Shown piece after piece: positions 22,901-34,900 of a DNA stretch of 64,000 nucleotides; the stretch's first letter is position 1; each line of letters begins with the position of its first letter. This stretch comes from Effrenium voratum. Lineage: Eukaryota; Sar; Dinophyceae; Suessiales; Symbiodiniaceae. The notes beneath the pieces are model-generated. The model searched no databases. It saw only the letters and a list, made by a program, of their open reading frames with translations, and had not been told where the DNA came from. The stretch is taken from positions 1,515,001 to 1,579,000 of the forward strand of contig CAUJNA010003316.1 in the NCBI GenBank assembly GCA_963377175.1, given 5' to 3'. A program made the translations under genes and the position numbers.

Positions 22901-25900
22901 TGTTGCAGAGAACAATCGAGGTCTGAACGATGGTTTCAACTGGGAGGAAAGGTAATTGGTGGTTTGGAGTGGTGGTTTGGCGTTTTGAACCTCTATTTCT
23001 TGTTGAGGGTAAATGTGAAACCACCCCAAAACACCGCCAAACCAGCTTGCTCCAAACCACCAATTAGGGAGACGCTGAGTGTATGTGGGTATGGTATGTA
23101 TGGACCGGGTAAAGTATACGTGGGGTTCCCCTTGTAGATTCCCAATTAGAGGGAAGCTGACCCCCTGTGTGTGTGTGTGTTTTTTGAGGGACACGATTGG
23201 AAACTGCCATTTTGGAGGGGCGCCCCTCCAAGAAGCAACACACGCCCCTCCCAGCTCTCCAAGTAAACTAGGTCTCCCAGTACTGCCCTTCTCTCCCCTT
23301 TTTCGGGGGAGGGCCCCTACTAAAATAGACTACAGAAAAAAGTTGGTACCCTTATTCTATCCTCTCAAATCCAGAAAACCTACTGTGGATGGACAAAATC
23401 CTGCACCATCTCAGAAACCCTAGAATGTCGATTCCCCCGTAAATACCAACAAACAAAGGTGTCAACCATTTGTTGCTTAGGTGGTGCGAATTGGATTTCG
23501 CAACCATCCACAGTACAGGGGCCCAGTAGTGCCCTTTGACCCTTTTTTGGGCGAGGGCTCCCCTACAGAACAAGAATCTGGTACCCTCTCAAGTCTGGAG
23601 GACCTAAAGGGGAATCCTTCTGCTTGGGGGCCAAGACCAGGGATCCTTCTTTCCGGAAAACCATCAGAAATCCAGGGGAAACAGCTGGTCCAAAGAAGAG
23701 AGAGACACGATGGTTGAAAAGAATGGACAAGGAATGAACCCCTAGAGTCCCTCAGATCAAAGTTTCACTTGTGGGCTATATGGTCCACCACTAAAGCCAA
23801 AAACCGAATCAACTCAACCATGGTTTTGTGTTTCCCCTAGGAAAATCAACCCCTAGCAAAATCAACCCCCCAAAAGAATGAGGAGAGAATCAACCCCTCG
23901 CAAAAATCGGAAAAAACAGTCTCCGATCCTCAGGCGTTGCTGCGGGCAGTGCCCGAGTTGGCAGAGCTGCCGGTGGGTGCCGCAGTGACCACCTACGAGC
24001 CTTGCCTCCCAAAAAACCCATATTTCTCAGACAGTCCAGGAGGCAGGCTACCGTCCGCAAGTGATTCGTCCTTATCACAGATTTCACCCCCCTCGCTTCT
24101 CAGAGGGAGAAGGAGGCAGGCTACCCAGCAAGTGATTCGTCCTGGTAATCACACATTTGCCCCTGTTATATGTCCCCTAAGTAGAGAATAGGGTTACCAA
24201 CCACTGACAAAGTAGGCTACCTGCCCCCCCCCCCCTCGCTTTTTTCAGCACCGGGTGTTGGTGGAGATGTGGTTTTAACATGAAGAAAGCGACAAAACAC
24301 CGTGCTTTACGCTGTTCTGGGCTGTTTTTTTCACAGGGAAGCCCCAAAAATCGCATTGTTGCCACTTGGGAGGGTTCCCTCTTTGAGGCGTGCCCTTGGG
24401 TTTCGAACCATTTCGAGGGGTAAATTTGTCCCAAAACCTTGCATGTTGTTCAACGTCGATTGTTGCTTTGACTTCTATCCTTGCACTGTTCTTGGAAATG
24501 TGTTGTCGCTGTGGAATAGTGGCTTCCACCTTAGAATTTGAGGATCTGGCAACCGTCTGTTCCCTTTGACGTTGAGCTTGTTAACTTTCAGAATAACCTG
24601 AGTTTGGGTAGGTCAGTCGGGCCATCCAAGGTGTGGACCAAATGCGCCTTGGCTGGGTGAGAACCCCGCGCTTGTCGCTTTTTGGCTTACTGGGATGAAA
24701 GGAGCCTTGTCGTTTTGGCGGGCGGGTGGACTCTACGAACGGTAAAGTACTTGGGACACTGCGCGTGTCAAAGCTTGGAGCATGTTCTTTTTGTCGGTGC
24801 CATGTTGTTTTCCTTTCGGGAGGGTGTCAAAAAGAGAAGCAAAAACGTACCGGAATAGTTATGCCAGAAATTGCTCGCGCCTTCTCTTTGACTTGGATTC
24901 TTTTTTGAGGCGCCCTTTTCTTTCGGAGGGGGCCCAGGGTCGAACCCAATTTGAGGCCCACAGGAGCAGCTGACAAGTTTTGAGAACCGGACGCTCCCAA
25001 AGGTTTCTCAAGCCAGAATTGGCTGACGGCTGACCCACACAAAATGGTCCTGACGGGTGGTGTTCCACATCCGGACCCTGGTTCCATTGGGAAACCGAAA
25101 GGATGATGTTTAGGCAATGGCAGTTGAGACACCGTCTAAGAGGACAATAGGTGGCCTTTGTAGGTTGGCTTGGATAAAAATAGATGGGTTCCACTGGTTT
25201 AGATGGGGTGTATTCCATTTACCAGGATCTATTTTTCCAAAAGGCCACCTACTGTGGATGAACGAAATCCAATTCGCACCACCTAAGAAACCCTGAAATG
25301 TGTATTCTCCTGCAAATGCCAACAAGCAATGGTGTCTCATTCATGGTTTCTTAGGTGGTGCGAATTGGATTTCGCAACCATCCACAGTATGGATGTCATG
25401 TGTGTTGGTCAGGTGACAAGGGCAAGGTCTGTTTGGGCCTTGAGCCCCGACCACAGCCTGCGATCCCCCTGGCGCAACTGCCGGTGGATGGGGTGACGCC
25501 GCTCACAGGCGGGGAGCAAATCACCGAGATTCAATACCCCACAGCGTGCATTGTGGAAGTGTCCCACCCAACGGCGCAAAGCTGACCTTTGTTCTTATGG
25601 CACGAAACCTCTTCTTTCTGGGTTCTTTGGGCTGAGGGGAGCTGTCTTAACTATTGGGCAACGGATCTGTCTGACTTTAACTTGTTAGTTTTGTTAGCAA
25701 GTTGGGTTCCACTAAGCCCCCAAAAAGTTAAAAACTTTTCGCAGGGTCGTTGCAGCAACCAAGGTTTGGATCGTCGTAAACGGGGGACCGGGTCCCCAAA
25801 GAACTGGGGGGGTCGCTTGAGTTTCCCTTTGAAGCCAACCAAGGTGCCCTCACAAAAGCACAGATGCATCTGATTGGCTAAGAGGATGGTGCACTCAGGA

Positions 25901-28900
25901 ACGTGGATTTCTTGGCTTCCAAAAATTGGGCTCACGACTGTCACGTCTGTCCAGATTCCAATCGCCAGAGAGGTCAGTCTTGGGTCCGTTCCACTTACTG
26001 CAATAGCAGCCAGGGACTGGCCTGGCACATGTGAAATTCAGTTGGGCCTTTGGCTGGCACAATTGGTTGAAGCAAGGCCAAAGTGCATATCCTCACCCGC
26101 CTGACATTACATGGGTGAATCCCCTGACCCGGGTGAATGATGCTGATCCTTCGCATGCTTTCTCGTTGGTTGGCAGCCTTCTAAGGGTCTTTGTATTACA
26201 CCCTGGGAAGACACCCACTGGGTATTGACTCCATTTAGGCACATGTCCGGACAAAACCGTGTTATTCTGAACCATGGGTCATTTCCCAAGGGTGTAGTAC
26301 AAAAGCCCTTAGACTTCGTTGGACATTGGCCCCGGAGCCCGTGGGATTGCGCTTAGGACGTCAGCGGTCAACATGAGCTATTGCTTTCCGAATACCAAGC
26401 AGCAAGGTTTAACCTTGCTGGTTCCATAGGGAATGATAAATGGATTTTTTTTTCAAGCCATCCAACTGGTGGGAGCCTTAAATAAGGCCTTATTTACAGC
26501 TGCATAGGGGCTTGTTTGGGCTCCCAAACCCCCCCCCCAAGCCCCCATGATTATTGCTTTCCTCACCAAGCAAGGTTTGTGGAGAAAGCTGAGCGGGGCG
26601 ACAGTCATTTGTGCACGCCTCAATGCAGCATGGGCATTTGGTACCACGCTAGTAGTTTCTCTTGGTGGGGCAGCTGACTCAGACCCAGAAATTCGGACCT
26701 GCTTGTCATTCCCGATGTTTCGAGTGTCTGACCCGAAGCCTTGGCTTAGTATCAATGTCAATCAGGTGACCCCGACTTTCCGGGTCCAGGCCGACCTGGT
26801 TGTCGCACTAGCGTGCTGGGCCCGTTGCGCCTTGCACGGCCTTTGTTCATGAGGTTCCCTGCCCCAGTCCAGTACACCTGTGCCGATTCAGTGGCCGAAC
26901 GGACACCAACAGTTGAGCGGAGAAAGCAGTGTCACAAAGTCAGGTGGTTGTGTTATGTTGCTTATTTAGTGTCAGGTTTCTGCACTTCAGAGATGCCTTT
27001 GGTGTTGTGGGCTTTCCTTTCGACATGTTTGACTTCTGAGGCCCAGGCAGTTCAAACTTTACGGCAAAGCGGCTCCCATCAAAGCCAACAGGAGATTGTG
27101 TTTGAAAAGACTCGAAGTCTTCACTTCAACGATTGTTTCATTGGGACAACTGCTGCTCAAGCGTAGGGGCGAGGCCCACCACCCCAACAAAAACACGCTT
27201 TAACCCCGGGTCCCTGGCCTTGAACTTCAAGCCAAGGCTCTTGCAGACCAAGCAGGTCACAAGCATAGGTGTCCTTTTTGGTCGATTTGGTCGAAAAATC
27301 GAGGGCGATTCCTGGTTTCCCTGGTGGCTCAATCCACCAGGGAGATCTATTTTCCCAACAAGGACACCTAAGGTCACAAGTCCACCAGGATATCCATCTA
27401 TTTTCCCCAAAAAAGGGACACTTATTTCAAGTGCCTCGCGAGCGGCCAGAGCCAAGCCTCACGCTTGCGAGGCATGGTGACCACAGTGTCCTCCAGCGGC
27501 ATCTTCCTGGACGTGGGCAGCGACGCCATCGGGCGCCTGAACCCGGAGCAGCTCTCGGAGTCGGAAAGGCCTGGGGACCCGGCCGGGCGGCCGCCGTGAC
27601 CCGCACCCCAGCTGGGCGGCCGGGCGGCCGCGAAGACTAGGTCCCCCAGCGATCGGTGCCCTTCGCTACCCCTTTTTCGGGGGAGAGGGAGAAACCCGAC
27701 TAAAATAGAGGACAGAAAAAAAAAGCATCGGGTACCCTTCTTCTAACCTCTCAAATCTGGAGGACCCAGAAATGGCCCCATGTGCGCAGGCGTCCATAGG
27801 AATCGGTCCCGAGTGGATGTCCCTTTTTGGTTTGAAGCATCGCCTTGGCCAAACCTGCCCTTGACAGGAATGGAGTGTTGAATCACTGAAAGCATTTTTT
27901 GTTTATGCCACACAGGCAGGCTTCTTAGAACCTAAGAGGGGTTCTGATCAAGAACCTTTGTGGAGAAGGGTAGGGCCGAATGTCACCTAGTTGGGTTTCA
28001 GTTTTTTCCCCCTACCCGAAGCCTGCCCTTTTCAGGTTGGTCCTTGAGGGAGAAACTGAGAGACCACTGCATGTCCAGGGGTTCGCAATGTGAAACACGC
28101 CCATTTGTTTAGTGGCGTCTCGCTTTCTATTTCTGGGATCTCGTTTGAAATTGTGTTAGACGTGAAGGTTGACTAAATATGGACCAGACTCAAGCAGATT
28201 GGTTTTGTAGGGGTGCAACAGCTGAGGGTTTTGCAGCTTGTTTAGTGGGTTCCCGAACAAAGCTCAACCCCAAATCGCAAGATGGGTTCCTTCTTGCCGG
28301 CGTGAATGGAGCAACTGGGGTGAGGCCGAAACCGTGTTCATCTGAATCTATTCTGGCCTGTGTCCGGGTCTTGGTGCCGGGCACATGTTTCCGCATCCAT
28401 TTTATTTCCGTGGCAATCACAGAGCTGGCTGGCTTTTGGGTACGAAGGGAGCAGGGGCCTGAGCAAACGAGGCAGTTTCTTGTTTGCTGCGTCCGCAGGG
28501 CCTCAGGCTTCCTGGGTTGCAAGGACTGACCCTTTCAATATCAACGGACATTCGCAAATTCACCTGCCCCTGAGTCACTGAGTAGCTCGAAAAATCCTCG
28601 TTGCAGTTGTTTGGTTGCATCTTGGTATGGGGTCTATGGCAGGGGTACATTCCTGAATGTCCTTTGTATCTCTCGGAGACTTATCCGCCGTGCGAACGAG
28701 TGACCCACCATTACCATCTCTCACTTGACCTTATCCTTGCATTACCTCATCATCGTTCCCATGATTTCCCATGTATTCTTACCGTGGATAAAGCTAGTTC
28801 ATGATGAGGAACGATACTCAGAAGAGAGAGCCGAACACACTAAACACTCGCTGAATGTTCGCCAGGGCCTAAACAAAAATCAAGATTGGGATTGGGGTTA

Positions 28901-31900
28901 TATAGAAGAACTCATAGACGCAACCCATCCGTTCGCCCAAGGGGGGTCCCCCTCCGATTTTTTTCGCCGCGAAGTGCGGCCCGGGGCCCGCGCTGCTGGC
29001 CCCAGGCGCGAGGCCCAGGCCCTGCGCAGCGGGGAAGTGGCGCAGGTCTTCGCGCGCAGGCGGAGCCTCGGGAAGGGCATCATGGCCCTGGGCCTCCGCC
29101 CGGACGCCGTGCCCAGGCTCGGTGTCCAGGAGCCGCGCGCCGCGCTCCGTGTTTTTTTGTTTGTTTGTTGTTTTTTTGGGTTTGGCGCGAAACCGAACGC
29201 GGCGGCGTTGAAAAAACCCTGGGTTCTGAGTCGATCCGGGTAATGTGCCAACAAGTAGTGTCAACCATGTCAAAGTGGTGCGAAATGGCTGGATTTCGTC
29301 CATCCAGCGTGGGAAGTACTGCACTGGAGTTCGGGCCTCACTGTTGTGAGGTCCGCAACTCGCAACTTTTGTCACTTCTCGGGTTTGGCTGCCATTTTAC
29401 TGATGCATAGGCCCAGGTGGTATCCCCATCATCCCAGGATACCCCAATCCACCTCAAAGCCTATCTGGGCAGACTCTTTGTGGCACATGCACTCAGGAAG
29501 CGAGTCTGGCAGCCGAAAGCAGTCCTTCAGCAAAAGGCGAACAGGCCAACATGGGCAAACCAAGACACTGCTTCCTAAGTCCCGCTGAACAAAATCAGCT
29601 CATCTAGAATCAGCCCGAAAGGTGAGGTCTAACCTACCCTCGGGGAGATATTGGGAGCATTTCCCCTGTGTCACATGCGGATGAATCTGGAGGACCAGTC
29701 CGAAGAATCCCTCCATGATAATTATTCACCCACACAATTTGAGCATCATGCTGTTCCGAAGTTGGAGGTTGCCCTTTCTGTCTTTTGCATGGTTTTGGGC
29801 CGACTCTTTTGATACCAGATTTTGATTGTACCAGTGTTTGAGTGTGACTAGTATGGGGTGAGGACCAGAAGGGAACCAACCATTTGGGCCCTTTGCCGTG
29901 TTTGAGCATCGCCTTTGGGGCAGTTCGAAGATTGATGTTTCGAGCTTGGACATCTCGGGAACCCGGAGTGACCCATGAACTTTGCTGTTGGGAGGTCTAG
30001 GGTTGGTGTCCCATTCTTTTCAATCTCGTTCCCTGGGTTGCCGGAGGTGTTGGCGAAAGGATCGCTGGAAAGAATGGAGACGGTTTTTCTAGAAGTTCCA
30101 TCACTTGGAGAGTCAGAGACAATCTCAGTTGAAGCCTAGCTGGTGGATTTGGATTGGGGGGTGTCCGTTGTTCGATGGAGGGGGGGAACTATTTTTTGTT
30201 TTTGTGCGGTGAACAACCCCGTGTGCGCGCCAGGTTTGGTTTAAATCTGGCGTCAACATCACAGAAGAACCTCAAAACTACGATATATGGCGAAGTAGTA
30301 GCGATGCCTGTGTGCTTACTGCCTTAAACAGTTGCACCTTTTGGGGGGAATAACCACAAAGAACTTCAGAAGTGCTTGAGCAGCGCTGCCATTTTCGAGC
30401 TATGTCCTCCAGATTTGAGAGCTTAGAATAAGGGTACCCGATTTTTTTCTGTAGTCTATTTTAGTAGGGGGTTTTCCCCCCTCAACCAAAAAAGGGGTAG
30501 AAAGGGCACGATCGCTAGGGGACCTAGCCATGGCCCTTTTTGTGCGTGAGTCGGCCAGCAAGCGTCAGGAGGTGGAGCGGGGCGGCAGAGTGCACGAGGG
30601 CCGGGTGGTCTCTGTGTCCCACAACGCCGCCTTCGTGGACCTCGGCTGTGGCTTGATTTTGTCTGGGGTTTGCACCTCACCCCCTACTGTGGATGGTTGC
30701 GAAATCCATTTCGCACCGCGCAGCAATGAGACACCATTGGTTGTTGGTGAATAAAAGGGGAATCAGCATTCCAGGGTTTCTCAGGTGCACAGTATGGAGC
30801 TTGAGTCACTTTTCGGGTTTGGTTGCCGTTTTGGTCGCAAACCGAAAGTTTGCCGACTTTTGGCCAGTCCACTCAGGAAGCAAGGCTACCCTCCAAACAG
30901 TGGGTCGTGTCCCTTAGGTTTGAAACCAAGACCAAGGGGTACACACCAGGAGCCCAAGCTCCCTTGATTTGCCAAATGCCTTGAGAATTGTCGGTATAGC
31001 AGCTCGTTGCTTTGATGGCATTGGGTCCTCCGCTCATTTTCCGGGGAGCAAGGTTCTACCCAAGGATTCTGCAATCACCACCGAAATCCAATGGGCAAGC
31101 CAGGTACTGTGGTTTCCTCGCTTTTTTTTCAGACTCTTGCACCCAGGCGTCGTCTCAGGGCTTCTTCCAGAGCTAGTGGCGCCTGAGTTGCCAGCCAAGT
31201 CGGCTCCCCTTCGGCTTGCAGAGGGCGACAAGGTGCTGGTACGAGCCTTTGCCGTGACTGGCAGTCTGTTCGAAGTAATGCTAGGTCCTAAAGATTCACC
31301 AAAAATGGGCCAGAATCAATCATGTTTTTGTGTCGGAGGGGCAAAGCTGAGGTAGGTGACTTGGAAGGATAACGCGCTGGGCCATGAGATATTGCCCGTG
31401 CAGTTCTATGACGTACCAGTTTCTCATGTCGGATTGTGCTTTGGTCGTATGGCTTCCCTTGCAATGAACTACCAAAAACAGGATGCCTTTGTGGCCACAG
31501 GGAGGCATAGAAATTTCACCTTGCCAGGCTTGTTCCCATTTAGGGATGGTTGCAGTCAAAACACGGTGTGTTTGAAGGCCTTCGCTAGCTTTGGGGTTTC
31601 TTCGTATTTTCCACGTGCCTTGAAGTCGTTCGACTTTGAGAGGCTTCTCACAAGTTTGAGAGTGGTGTCAGGGCTTTAAGCATCCACGGTTCAGAGGCAA
31701 GCAACCTGCAATGCCCCCGTTTGGCTTTTGAGGTGCCTGCAACGGAAACCGCAGGAAGATTCAAGTTTGCTGGGACACATGATTAGTTCCCTTGTTGGCC
31801 GGATGAAGAGATTGTACACTCTTTGTCTAGCAGATGCTAGATGGATTCGAAATGTACCTGTCGTCAGGCCGACTATGGCTAGGATGTGCATTCGGTCATG

Positions 31901-34900
31901 TGAGATTGTAGTCTGAGCTGTTTTGTTTGTGCGTGTGTGGTTCGCACGGCTCAGGAGTGGAGAGGCTAGATGACGACGAGAAGTTTCAACTTTCCCTGCT
32001 GCAGATGATTGGTGGCGAGGTGTCTGCGCTTGGGCCGCATCCAGAAGCCTGCGTGGCGCGTTTCTTTCCATCAGGGGCAGTTTCTGTTTCTCAGTTGTTC
32101 AGTGGCACCCTTTTTCCCTTTGTTTTTGGTGGCTGCCCCACTAAAAATGGTCTTCCCAAAAAAGGGTTCCCTTTTAGGCGTCTCGGTCCTAGCTTCGCCT
32201 GAGGGAGTCGTGCGCCCAGGGCCCTGCTAGGCAGCCATCTGCCGGTTGGGCGTCCACAAAGCCGGGTACTCACCCCCGGCAGCCCCATCTGGTTTGGTGC
32301 GCGGCTCCCCTTGCCGTGGTGCTTGGTTCCTGTGCTGCGTTGCGTTCTTGGTCCTTGCTGGCTGTCTGCGGTCTTGGCCATGTTGTCGCGTGACCCTTTG
32401 GTTCTTCGGGCCCTGGGCTCTCTGCCCTTTGCGGCCTTGGGTGCCTTGGACGCCCTCCTCTCTGAGATGCCCTTCTTGCAGGACACTGACCCGGTTGAGG
32501 GGGGTGGCCTGGCCGCCCGAAGCCCTTGCCCGGCTCTCATCCGGTTGCGTTGCACACGCGCCTCCTTTCCCTTTCCAGGGAGCTCTCTAGCGGCGTGCGT
32601 TTGCCTGTTGCTGCTGCCCTTCATTCCTCTACCACGCATCACACCCTACGCCGCTTTCGTAGGCTTGCCCGGGATCTTCACTTCCCGTTTACTGAGGCGG
32701 ATCTCTCCCCTGAAGGTACGGCCCATCTTTGTGAGCGTGCTGAGGAGGCCCTCCAGGTCTTCCGGCATCTTCAGCGTGCTACCACTCCTGCTGGATCCAA
32801 CCACCTTGCCGGCCCTGATGGTTCCTCGCTTCCACCCTGCTGTGGCCTGGCCCATGCGGCCGACCAGTGGAACCAGGTCTTCGATGTTCACCAGGCCGGC
32901 ATCCCCATTGAGCCTCTCATGCGGCCCGTCCAGCACTTGTTAAAACAGCAGCATGCTGTTTTCCTTGGACTTCAGGCGTCGGTTGCCCGCCGCAGCCCTG
33001 ACTACTGCCGGTTGGACGGCCTCCTCCGTCACCTGTTTTCCGTGTGCTTGCCCACCTCTTTCGCCAGGTTGAGGCTGGTGTTTGGGCCATGCCCGAGAGC
33101 TCCACCTTTCACGCTGTGATTGTCTTCGGACTTTTGCAGTGGTCGTGCGGGGTTTCCCCCGATCGGCGCGTGCGTGGTACGGGTCCGACGGGACTCACCT
33201 AGCTTGCCCCGGAGGTCGGCTGCGACCGTAGATGGGGTGAGTGAACAGGCAAGGCCGGTGAACCTGTGAGCGAACCTCGATTCTCGAGGAGGGATCGACG
33301 CAGCAATGCGTTGGCTAACGGTCAATGCTCAGCGTGGGTAGCTAAGCTCACGGTGGGTAAGACCGTCGGTTCCTCCCTACCAGTGTTAGGGGCCTCCCGC
33401 GAAGGAGGTGTATCCCCTTGGGATGCATGGGATCGCTAACGACTGGGTCACCGGTCGGTCCATCATTTGTTGGTGGGCTCAATGTACAGTCTGGCCACAG
33501 TAAGGTCATTAGCCGTTTGCGGGCGTGACCGAGCTGTGCTCCGTTGGGACCGGGGTCACTGAAAAGGTGACTTAGTTGACCACTCCTTTTTTGGTTAACT
33601 TTTTTGTGGACTGCGGTCTGTGGAGGTCCGGGTACCTTTGAGGGCTCCACACAGGTGCCTTGCCTTGCTTGCTGGTTGGCCGGCCCTGCGGGGAAATGGA
33701 TGGGCTCGCGTGCTCCCACGTCCGTAGTGTGCAACACACTGTGGAAATGAATGGGCTCACGGGTTTCCACGTCCCCGAGGCTGGCTTAACTGGCTTGCTC
33801 GGCTTGTGGAGTGGAAAGAAAGGGGTGCAAGGGTGAATGGTCTGGCCGTGTTTGCACTCTTGAATATCCTGCCCTATGGGCCCTTTTCACTAGTGGTTGG
33901 GCGGCAGGCCCAGCTCACCCACGCAACCGACCGTGGAGGCGCCTCGTGCCAAAAGGGTTCCCTTTTTCTCCAGGTCACTGAACAACTGAGGTTTAGCAAG
34001 GCTGTCCGGAAACGCAGGCTTGCTGAATCCCTAGAACCTCTTCCTTGCCCAAACCCAAAGGCCAAGCATCATCCCGAGTGAGGCGGCTAAACTATTCCGG
34101 GCAGCTACATGTGATCAAGTGTATAGTGTTTCCTGCTTGTCACATCATTTGTTGGGCCAAGTATCTTCTGGAGCCTCCGAAACTTTCACGTGTTGTGGGC
34201 AGGTGGAGAACAGCAAGCACAGCCTGCAGCAGCTGATCCAGCAGAGGCTCGAGGGAAGCCACTTAGATACCTTGGATGTTGCATTTCCTGGCCGTAAGAA
34301 GAATGGAATTGGAGAAGGGGGGAGTTTGATTCTTTGATATTTTAGGTGCCTTTTTGTGGGGCGGGCTAGGTCACTACGAACAATGTGGTTGCTTCAACAA
34401 CAAGCCGTTGGGCGCCTACAAGACGGAAACGGGGGTATCCAAGCAAAGGTTGTTGTGCCTCTGAGGAACGAAACCCTACATGTTGAAGCCCTGAGAATCG
34501 CTAAGCACATCTTTGCCAGTTATCCAGAGTGCATGTGTTGGTTCTTTCCCATTTGTTGGCCAGTTGGTTGGCTTGGGCTGCATTGGCCTGGGTTGGACGT
34601 TGAGTTGGGGGGATGGGTTTGCAATGTTCACAACTGCCAGAAGTGCCGGCAGCGGGCAGAGACGACTGCTTTTTCAATGAAAAAAGGGGTTGGTCTTGTT
34701 TTGGCCTTGGGTACCATTTGTGGGATGCTACCTGGAAGATCGGTCTCCTCTTGAAGTGGCCCCACTCTCACATGCCATGCTAGTGGGAGGCGCAGCCAAA
34801 GGAGACCACCCACTTGGTTTTAGAAGACTACCATCTTGAGAAAGCTAGGCCCTTGGCCATGTATCCGCAGAATCGGTGCGGCACCCTTCCGCAATGGCGG

